A stretch of DNA of 16,620 nucleotides from the NCBI GenBank assembly GCA_937900485.1, contig CALCEL010000047.1, forward strand, positions 1 through 16,620, in the 5' to 3' direction. This DNA is from an uncultured Prevotellaceae bacterium (GTDB lineage Bacteria; Bacteroidota; Bacteroidia; Bacteroidales; Bacteroidaceae). The translations under genes and the position numbers were made by a program. Positions 1 through 5,507 of the stretch are shown piece by piece. The notes under the pieces were generated by a model that did no database searches, was not told where the DNA came from, and was given only the letters and a program-made list of their open reading frames with translations. Within the stretch, counting starts at the first letter, position 1. Every line of letters begins with the position of its first letter.

Positions 1-52
1 CTCGACCTCCGGATTATGAATCCGACGCTCTAACCAGCTGAGCTACCCCGCC
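1..52 (-). tRNA. tRNA-Met (anticodon CAU), 3' part cut by window edge
   Basis: Read on the minus strand, the sequence starts with a 7-nt acceptor strand GGCGGGG, then T8-A9, a D arm (GCTC...GAGC) and an anticodon arm whose 7-nt loop is TTCATAA, giving anticodon CAU. The variable region and start of the T arm follow and are then cut at position 1. The first base is G, not the unpaired C typical of bacterial initiator tRNA, so this is probably elongator Met. A CAU tRNA modified to read isoleucine AUA cannot be excluded without the missing T arm and acceptor 3' strand. A strong promoter lies just upstream. Confidence 0.9.
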
Positions 53-60
53 ATCGTTTT

Positions 61-84
61 TGTTTCCTCGGCTTGTTTCCTCGG
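61..84. repeat. Two copies of an 11-nt direct repeat in the tRNA leader
   Basis: TGTTTCCTCGG occurs at 61-71 and again at 74-84, a 13-bp period. The pair lies between the tRNA promoter and the mature tRNA 5' end, so it would be in the 5' leader removed by RNase P. It may be simple slippage; no function is evident. Confidence 0.55.
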
Positions 85-95
85 TTTTGCGTGTG

Positions 96-126
96 CAAAG
101 GTAAGTGTTTTTTTTATTACCGCAAA
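96..126 (-). promoter_or_regulatory. Bacteroidota-type promoter for tRNA-Met
   Basis: On the minus strand TTTG (126 to 123) is followed after exactly 19 bp by TACCTTTG (103 to 96). This matches the Bacteroidota primary sigma consensus (TTTG near -33, TAnnTTTG near -7). Transcription would start about 35-40 nt before the tRNA 5' end at 52. It gives the tRNA its own start even if the upstream HAD gene also reads through. Confidence 0.8.
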
Positions 127-136
127 TATTTTAGGG

Positions 137-916
137 CTAAAATTTATCTATTTGTGCTAAAATTTGTGATATTCCATCTTTGTCCACGCTTTCGGTGACC
201 ATGTCAGCCTCTTTTTTCACCTCTTCTCTGGCGTTTCCCATTGCTATTCCCACTCCGGCATGTCTGAGCATAGGTATGTCATTGCCGCCGTCACCGAACG
301 CCATTGTCTCTTTGATGTCGATGTTAAGAATCTTGATCACCTCATCGATGGCAGTCGCCTTGCTGATGCCCTTTGGTATGCAGTCGGCGAAGTCCGGGTG
401 CCATCTGTGTGCGTCGCAGCCTGTCAGCACCTCGCTCATGATGTGCTTCTGCTGTTCTTTGTCGAAGAAAGCGATGATTTGTCGTATCTCTGTTCCTTCT
501 GGTATATCCTTGCCGTATCCTTGGCTGACGTTCCTCAGGTTGAGCAGCTCAAACACGGCGTCGCTTTTATCGTTGGCGTTGATTGTCACTGAGGTCTCGT
601 CCGTGGCGAATGTCACGCACATATTATTCTTGGTGGCGTACTCGGTGACCCTCGTCACATCATCCTGACTGATGGACTTCGAGAACAATATCTTACCCTG
701 TTTGTCGGAAAGACACGCTCCGTTGGCGGATATGATACCGTCGTACTCCACCTCGCTGAGGTTGTCGATGAATGGGAGAGGGCGTCCTGTGGCTATGTAC
801 ACTTTGACTCCTTTCTGCCTTACCTCATGTATGGCTTTGATGGTTGACTGTGGGACGGTGTGTGTCTTGAAGGACACGAGTGTGCCGTCGATGTCGAAGA
901 AAATCGCTTTAATCAT
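137..916 (-). CDS. Cof-type HAD-superfamily phosphatase
   Basis: A 259-aa cytoplasmic HAD hydrolase of the Cof (cap IIB) group, which dephosphorylates small phosphorylated metabolites such as sugar phosphates or PLP and FMN. Motif I is FFDIDGTLV with nucleophile D8 and general acid D10. Motif II is in ATGR (residues 42-45). The motif III lysine lies in PKGISKATAI (about 181-190). Motif IV is GDGGND (208-213), which binds Mg2+. The cap domain occupies roughly residues 85-180, and the length is normal for the family. The ATG start is immediately before motif I. It begins 2 nt after the stop of the helix-hairpin-helix gene, so it is almost certainly translated from the same message. It ends in TAG. 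The substrate cannot be read from sequence. Confidence 0.92.
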   Translation of the reverse strand: MIKAIFFDIDGTLVSFKTHTVPQSTIKAIHEVRQKGVKVYIATGRPLPFIDNLSEVEYDGIISANGACLSDKQGKILFSKSISQDDVTRVTEYATKNNMCVTFATDETSVTINANDKSDAVFELLNLRNVSQGYGKDIPEGTEIRQIIAFFDKEQQKHIMSEVLTGCDAHRWHPDFADCIPKGISKATAIDEVIKILNIDIKETMAFGDGGNDIPMLRHAGVGIAMGNAREEVKKEADMVTESVDKDGISQILAQIDKF

Positions 917-918
917 TG

Positions 919-1815
919 TCAGAATAAAATATACGGGACTAACCTCTCTGTTTCCTCGTCCGTGAATATTCCAGTTCCTCTCAGATGACTCACGTCTTTT
1001 ATCGCTCCGTAGAGTCTTCTGTACTGGAGAAGGTCACGAGTCTGGTCGTATGATATATATGGATGAGAGTTTAGTCTCTGGAAACTGTCTTTGTTGATGT
1101 TGATCTTGTTTACCGAGTCGTTGCCATCTATCTTGAACCACTCAAGCAGCTCAGGTGACACGATGTTAATCTCCGCCAGTTGTCTGACATCATGGAAGCC
1201 GCCCAGTTTGGTGCGGTAACGTATGATGGACTCGGAGATTTTCTTTCCCACACCAGGTATGCTGCATAGTGTGGTGGTGTCTGCCGTGTTCGGGTTCACC
1301 TTAGTCAGTGTGGTGAACTTGGCCGGTGCGTAGCGTCTTGTCGACTCGATGTCTGCTGAGTCTGATGTTTGCCGTTTCTCCGTCCACCGTCTGTTGTCCC
1401 TTCTCCAGTCTTTCTTCGTTCTCTCTCTTCTCATCGTCTCTTGTCTGTATCGCTCTCCGATGCTCATGTGTGGCGATAGCCGTTCAACGTCGCTCTCATT
1501 CATGCCGTACACCCTGAGAAGTGAGTTCGGTGTCCGGAACACGGCTCCTGCCGTACGGTATCTGATGAGGTTTCTCGCCTTCCACGGCTCCAGTCCGAAC
1601 GCGGAGAGTGTGGCTGAGTCCGCCGTGTTGGGGTCGAAGACGCCTTGTGGCGACACACCTTTGGTGTCGCTGTCCTTCGTATCTTCCCTTGTTGTCTTAC
1701 TGTCTTTCTGCCCGCTGTCCAGTCCGAGCATCATGCCGGCGCTGAATGCGGCTACGCAGACGAGTGCAGTTATTATTTTCCTGTCACTCCGTCTGAATTT
1801 TTCAAAGAATCCCAT
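919..1815 (-). CDS. Membrane-anchored triple helix-hairpin-helix (ComEA-like) protein
   Basis: A 298-aa protein with a short basic N-terminus and one hydrophobic segment (about residues 13-31), then a charged Asp/Lys/Thr linker and three helix-hairpin-helix units. Unit 1 is about 59-105 (starts FDPNTAD). Unit 2 is about 171-228 (starts VNPNTAD, with the canonical hairpin SIPGVGKKISESII). Unit 3 is about 236-298 (starts ININKDSF). A very basic, Arg-rich linker (about 120-162) separates units 1 and 2. The NPNTAD...IPGVG pattern is that of ComEA, the double-stranded DNA receptor of natural transformation. Membrane anchoring with extracytoplasmic HhH domains fits DNA binding at the cell surface, but a role in uptake is inference. 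It lies 19 nt downstream of the symporter gene and 2 nt upstream of the HAD gene. It ends in TGA. Confidence 0.87.
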   Translation of the reverse strand: MGFFEKFRRSDRKIITALVCVAAFSAGMMLGLDSGQKDSKTTREDTKDSDTKGVSPQGVFDPNTADSATLSAFGLEPWKARNLIRYRTAGAVFRTPNSLLRVYGMNESDVERLSPHMSIGERYRQETMRRERTKKDWRRDNRRWTEKRQTSDSADIESTRRYAPAKFTTLTKVNPNTADTTTLCSIPGVGKKISESIIRYRTKLGGFHDVRQLAEINIVSPELLEWFKIDGNDSVNKININKDSFQRLNSHPYISYDQTRDLLQYRRLYGAIKDVSHLRGTGIFTDEETERLVPYILF

Positions 1816-1834
1816 GGTTAATGTGGTTAATCGC

Positions 1835-3226
1835 TCATCTCAGCAGGTCGAGCAGTTTCCGGAATAGGCCAGTCTGTTCCAGGAACACCATTCCTATCGC
1901 TAACGGTGCCACGTACCTGAGTGAGAAGATGAGCAGTTTGAAGTATGAAGCCTTAATCTCACCGTGGTTCGACAGCTCGTCCTTGTATAGCTTTTGGTCG
2001 AGCACCCATCCGGCGAACACCGCCGTGAGGAATCCTCCCACAGGTAAGAGTATCATGCCTGAAAAGCTGTCGAACATGTCGAATATGTTGAGTCCGTTGA
2101 GTCTGATGAATGAGAGTGGTCCGAACGACAATGAGCAGACCGTTCCGAGCAGTGTTATCACCACGGTGACGACCACCGCTGCCTTCTTTCTCTCTGTTCC
2201 GTATTCTTCAGAAATATATGCCGTGGCCACCTCGTGCAGAGATATGGCGCTTGTCAGTGCCGCCACGAACAGCAGGAAGTAGAAGAGTACCGACACGGTG
2301 GCCGCCAGGAACGTGCCGTTGCCGAACGCTTTCTGGAATACGTTAGGCAGTGAGATGAATGTCAGGCTGGCGCCAGTCTGCACGTCGTTGGGGTCCATTC
2401 CGATGTTAAAGACGGAAGGGAAGATGATGAAGCCGGCCATGATGGCTACTATGGTGTCTATGACAGATACGTTGATGGCAGTCGTGGCGAGCTTGGTGTT
2501 TGTCTCGAAGTAACTGGCGTAGGTGCACAGGCAACCCATGGCGAGTGAGAGTGAGAAGAACGCCTGTCCCATGGCTTGCAGTATCACTGTGCCCGTCACC
2601 TTGGAGAAGTCCGGGACGAGCAGGAACTGTATGCCTTTGGCTGCACCTGGCAGCATGGCTGAGCATACCACCAGCATGACCACGATGATGAAGAGTGTAG
2701 GCATCATGATCTTGGAGAACTTCTCTATTCCTGAGCGTACGCCTTTGGTTATCACGTAGTGTATGATGGCAATGAAGATATAGAGCCACAGCGTCGGTAC
2801 CCATGGGTTGGCTGTGAAGCTTGTGAAGATATTGCTGTACTCCGTGGCAGGCACATCGTAAAAAGCGTTGGCTGCCGACAGGTAAGTGTAATGCAGTGTC
2901 CATGCTCCCACCACAATGTAATAGCAGAGTATGAACCATCCCGTGAACACGCCGAGACGTCCCACCCATTTCCACGGGCTGCCGTTGGATACTATCCTGT
3001 AGGCGCCGGCTGTGTTGGAATGTGTGTGTCGTCCTATGAGAAACTCGCTGATCATTATCGGCAGGCCGAGCAGTATGATGCAGCATAGGTATATGACAAT
3101 GAAAGCCGCTCCGCCGTTCTGTCCTGTGATAATCGGGAAACGCCACACGTTACCGAGTCCCACGGCAGAGCCGGCTGCCGCCAATATCGCTCCAAGTTTA
3201 CTTCCGAAATTCTCTCTACTGTCCAT
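1835..3226 (-). CDS. Sodium-dependent transporter, NSS (SNF/LeuT) family
   Basis: A 463-aa inner-membrane protein of the neurotransmitter:sodium symporter family, which couples Na+ entry to uptake of amino acids or related solutes. The signature GSAVGLGNVWRFP (residues 19-31), the unwound TM1 that forms the Na+ and substrate site, is intact and followed by GQNGGAAF. I count about 11 hydrophobic segments (roughly 12-30, 41-62, 89-112, 144-162, 173-192, 215-240, 249-273, 306-333, 348-366, 381-409, 432-449). Eleven segments is common in bacterial members such as MhsT. QAFFSLSLAMG (221-231) is the TM6 core. The start ATG overlaps the last 11 nt of the VanZ-like gene, which suggests translational coupling. 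It ends in TGA. The substrate is unknown. Confidence 0.94.
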   Translation of the reverse strand: MDSRENFGSKLGAILAAAGSAVGLGNVWRFPIITGQNGGAAFIVIYLCCIILLGLPIMISEFLIGRHTHSNTAGAYRIVSNGSPWKWVGRLGVFTGWFILCYYIVVGAWTLHYTYLSAANAFYDVPATEYSNIFTSFTANPWVPTLWLYIFIAIIHYVITKGVRSGIEKFSKIMMPTLFIIVVMLVVCSAMLPGAAKGIQFLLVPDFSKVTGTVILQAMGQAFFSLSLAMGCLCTYASYFETNTKLATTAINVSVIDTIVAIMAGFIIFPSVFNIGMDPNDVQTGASLTFISLPNVFQKAFGNGTFLAATVSVLFYFLLFVAALTSAISLHEVATAYISEEYGTERKKAAVVVTVVITLLGTVCSLSFGPLSFIRLNGLNIFDMFDSFSGMILLPVGGFLTAVFAGWVLDQKLYKDELSNHGEIKASYFKLLIFSLRYVAPLAIGMVFLEQTGLFRKLLDLLR

Positions 3227-3626
3227 TGTGTCTGTGTTTTATTTTTTTGTGAGTGATGAAGAACGTCACGCTCAGGATAAGTCCTATGATGGTTCCTACG
3301 ACGTCGGCGTAGAAGTCGATTATGTCACCGCTTCTGTATGTGGTGATATGTTCTTGCACAATCTCCATCAGTCCTCCGACCAGTGACGGATAGACGATGC
3401 TGAGTGCACAGAACATTAAGCTTATATTACGGTTCTTGTTTTTCCTGTAGTCAATCCACATGGCGCACGTCAAAGAGCCGTACATGATGAAATGCACCCA
3501 TTTGTCGAACAGAGGCACTCTGGTCAACGGCTCCACTTCCGGCGTCGGTATGATGCTCAGTATGATGATGGCTATGGTTATTGTAAGTGTGAAGATATAC
3601 TTGATGAGTGTATGTCTTGAGTTCAT
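3216..3626 (-). CDS. VanZ-like family membrane protein
   Basis: A 136-aa protein with four hydrophobic segments (about residues 9-27, 43-58, 67-84 and 103-124) and a basic C-terminus. The VanZ-like pattern is visible: FDKWVHFIMYG (40-50), an acidic residue in GLMEIVQ (85-91), then RSGDIIDFYADVVGTIIG (98-115) with conserved Arg, Asp and Gly. The family is named for VanZ of the vancomycin-resistance cluster, but stand-alone copies are widespread in Bacteroidota and usually of unknown function, so resistance should not be assumed. Its TAG stop lies inside the start of the symporter gene (overlap ATGGACAGTAG). A 71-nt gap with no promoter match separates it from the CYTH gene upstream. Confidence 0.8.
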   Translation of the reverse strand: MNSRHTLIKYIFTLTITIAIIILSIIPTPEVEPLTRVPLFDKWVHFIMYGSLTCAMWIDYRKNKNRNISLMFCALSIVYPSLVGGLMEIVQEHITTYRSGDIIDFYADVVGTIIGLILSVTFFITHKKIKHRHNGQ

Positions 3627-3697
3627 TTTATTTTGTTCTTGTTCTGGATATAATTCGTGTCGGTGTCTTCACATGTCGTCAGTGTTGTGTCTTGTTG

Positions 3698-4171
3698 TCA
3701 TCGCTCCCATGTGGTGTATGGTCGTCTCATGAGGTGTGAGTTGTAGTATCTGTGGTCACCTGTGACCTCCTCGCCGAGGAAGTCCGGTTTGACATACTGC
3801 TCGTCCTCCGACTCCAGCTCTATCTCGCCGATGACCAGTCCTCTGTTTTCTCCGAAGAACTCGTCGACCTCCACCACGTGCTTGCCGCTTCTCACCAGCC
3901 ATCGGTCCTTGATTATACGTCCTGGCATGCACAGTTTCATCAGTTCCTTAGCGTCGTCCATAGGTATCTCTGTCTCGAACTCGTAGCGTGTCATGCCTCC
4001 GTTTGTTGACGGTCCCTTGATGGTGAGGTAAGCCTTGTCGTCCCTGATGCGGAAGCGCACGGTCTTGCCTGCCTCTGTGGCCATGTAGCCTTGCTCGATG
4101 TGAGTCCTGTTGTATGCTAGGTGCTTGTACTCGCCCGTGACGATGAATTTTCTTTCTATCTCGTTATGCAT
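3698..4171 (-). CDS. CYTH domain protein (triphosphate tunnel metalloenzyme)
   Basis: A 157-aa single-domain CYTH protein. The defining ExExK motif is at residues 4-8 in HNEIERKF. The alternating charged residues that line the triphosphate tunnel are visible: R39 and R41 in VRFRIR, K52 in TIKG, E64 and E66 in YEFETEI, K88 and R90 in IIKDRW, and E116, E118 and E120 in GEIELES. Small bacterial members hydrolyse inorganic tripolyphosphate or thiamine triphosphate; class IV adenylate cyclases share the fold but are usually a little longer. The exact substrate cannot be decided by reading. The start ATG is 4 codons before the motif, as usual. It lies 66 nt downstream of prfB and ends in TGA. Confidence 0.88.
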   Translation of the reverse strand: MHNEIERKFIVTGEYKHLAYNRTHIEQGYMATEAGKTVRFRIRDDKAYLTIKGPSTNGGMTRYEFETEIPMDDAKELMKLCMPGRIIKDRWLVRSGKHVVEVDEFFGENRGLVIGEIELESEDEQYVKPDFLGEEVTGDHRYYNSHLMRRPYTTWER

Positions 4172-4197
4172 CTTTTGTGTGGCGTTTATTACCGAGA

Positions 4198-4233
4198 GAG
4201 CGCGACCGGTGCTTAAGCCCTGTCCGCGCGCTC
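4198..4233 (-). other. GC-rich imperfect hairpin between prfB and the CYTH gene
   Basis: On the minus strand the arms GAGCGC...GAC and GTCGCGCTC can pair with a 3-nt bulge around a loop containing GCTTAAGC. No T-run follows, so it is not a convincing intrinsic terminator. It may be an RNA processing or stabilising structure, or a chance fold. Confidence 0.3.
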
Positions 4234-4237
4234 CTCA

Positions 4238-5350
4238 TTATTCCTGTCCGGAGAACTCCATCAGGTAAGCCTTGATGAAGTCGTCTATCTTACCGTCCAT
4301 GACACCGTTTACGTCACTAGTCTGGTAGTTGGTCCGGTGATCCTTCACTCGTCTGTCGTCGAAGACGTATGAGCGTATCTGACTCCCCCATTCGATTTTC
4401 TTTTTTCCGGCCTCGACCTTCTGCTGTTCCGCCATTCGCTTTTGGAGTGCTCTGTCGTAGAGCTGTGAGCGCAGCAGTCGCAGTGCGTTCTCTCTGTTCT
4501 CCAGCTGCTTTCTTGTCTCGGTGTTCTCGATGAGGATTTCCTCCTCTTCTCCTGTGTCGGGGTCAACGTACTGGTATCTCAGTCGCACTCCTGTCTCCAC
4601 CTTGTTGACGTTCTGTCCTCCGGCTCCTCCGCTTCGGAACAGGTCCCAACTGATCTTACTCTTGTCTATGACCACCTCGATGGAGTCGTCGACGAGTGGT
4701 GTGACGAACACAGAGGCGAATGATGTCATTCTCTTTCCCTGTGCGTTGTATGGTGACACTCTGACAAGTCTGTGTACTCCGTTCTCGCCTTTCAAGAATC
4801 CGTAAGCCTGGTCACCCTCGATCTCCATGGTGACAGTCTTTATTCCCGCCTCATCTCCGTCTATGTAGTTGCTGATGGTTACCTTGTACTTGTGCGCCTC
4901 AGCCCATCTCTGGTACATACGCATAAGCATGCTTGCCCAGTCTTGCGCCTCGGTACCACCGGCGCCAGAGTTGATCTTGAGCACGGCGTCCATACCGTCG
5001 GCCTCATTGCGCAGCATATTCTTGAGCTCCAGGTCCTCGATCAGCTTGACGGCGTTGGCGTAGTAGTCGTCAACCTCCTCTTCGCTCGCCATGTCATCCT
5101 TGTAGAAGTCGAAAGCCACCTCGAGGTCGTCAGTGGCAGCCTTCACCTCCTTATATCCGTCAATCCATTTCTGCAAGTCCTTGACTTTCTTCATTTGGGC
5201 CTCCGCCGCCTTGGCGTCATCCCAGAATCCCGGAGCCTGAGTCCTCAGTTGCTCCTCTTCCACCTGTATCTTTTTCTCGTCTATTCCCAGGTATCTGTGA
5301 AGAGCCTCCGTACGTTCCACCAAATCTTTAAGTTGTTCTGCGGTTATCAT
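4238..5350 (-). CDS. prfB: Peptide chain release factor 2 (RF2), no programmed frameshift
   Basis: RF2 releases finished peptides at UGA and UAA codons. With the ATG at 5350 the protein is 370 aa. An upstream in-frame ATG at 5431 would add 27 residues unlike RF2 and lies upstream of the predicted promoter, so I rejected it. The N-terminal helical domain starts MITAEQLKDLVERTEALHRY. Domain 2 carries the stop-codon recognition tripeptide position as SPY (199-201) where E. coli has SPF. The catalytic GGQ is at 244-246 in SGGAGGQNVNK, and WGSQIRSYVFDD (321-332) is typical of the C-terminal domain. The usual +1 frameshift site near codon 21 is replaced by a continuous frame reading RYLGID. The gene ends in TAA. 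It heads the minus-strand block and is divergent from the LptG-like gene. Confidence 0.96.
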   Translation of the reverse strand: MITAEQLKDLVERTEALHRYLGIDEKKIQVEEEQLRTQAPGFWDDAKAAEAQMKKVKDLQKWIDGYKEVKAATDDLEVAFDFYKDDMASEEEVDDYYANAVKLIEDLELKNMLRNEADGMDAVLKINSGAGGTEAQDWASMLMRMYQRWAEAHKYKVTISNYIDGDEAGIKTVTMEIEGDQAYGFLKGENGVHRLVRVSPYNAQGKRMTSFASVFVTPLVDDSIEVVIDKSKISWDLFRSGGAGGQNVNKVETGVRLRYQYVDPDTGEEEEILIENTETRKQLENRENALRLLRSQLYDRALQKRMAEQQKVEAGKKKIEWGSQIRSYVFDDRRVKDHRTNYQTSDVNGVMDGKIDDFIKAYLMEFSGQE

Positions 5351-5371
5351 ACTAATTTTCAAATTTGTCTG

Positions 5372-5379
5372 CAAAGGTA
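5372..5379 (-). promoter_or_regulatory. -7 element of the prfB promoter
   Basis: TACCTTTG on the minus strand (5379 to 5372), followed by GCAGAC, matches the Bacteroidota TAnnTTTG element. It lies 21 nt before the prfB ATG at 5350, giving a very short leader of roughly 12-15 nt. At the expected -33 position I see only a weak TTAT-like sequence (around 5399-5402), so this promoter is less complete than the tRNA one. Confidence 0.6.
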
Positions 5380-5451
5380 GTAAAAAAAGAAGATAATAAT
5401 AACTGACAGGTGCTAAAATCCACCTTATCATTATTTTCTTTATTATCGTCT

Positions 5452-5482
5452 TTTATTTATCCGTCAAAAAAATGTACCTTTG
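5452..5482 (+). promoter_or_regulatory. Promoter of the LptG-like/ribBA/aspC operon
   Basis: TTTA (5452-5455), a 19-bp spacer and TACCTTTG (5475-5482) match the Bacteroidota consensus with one mismatch in the -33 box. Spacing is identical to that of the tRNA-Met promoter. The start would be near 5489, about 18 nt before the ATG at 5508. It is back-to-back with the prfB promoter in the 157-bp divergent region. Confidence 0.7.
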
Positions 5483-5507
5483 CCGCCTGAAATAAGCCTG
5501 TGCGCAA

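Noticed and set aside
61..84. The paired TGTTTCCTCGG as the start of a CRISPR or iteron array.
   Set aside because: Only two copies with a 2-bp spacer and no further repeats in either direction.
2406..3146. A 246-codon open frame on the minus strand inside the symporter gene.
   Set aside because: It is a shadow frame of the NSS transporter, rich in His and Arg, with no recognisable domain, while the other frame has full family motifs.
3216..3626. Glycopeptide (teicoplanin) resistance role suggested by the VanZ family name.
   Set aside because: No vanHAX, vanRS or vanY genes are nearby; stand-alone VanZ-like proteins are common and the name alone is no evidence of resistance.
4772..5380. A 202-codon plus-strand frame antisense to prfB.
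   Set aside because: Its Leu/Val-rich composition is the mirror of RF2 codons and it has no family signature.
5351..5431. N-terminal extension of RF2 starting at an upstream ATG (27 extra residues).
   Set aside because: The extension is hydrophobic, unlike any RF2 N-terminus, lies across the predicted prfB promoter, and the ATG at 5350 gives the standard start.
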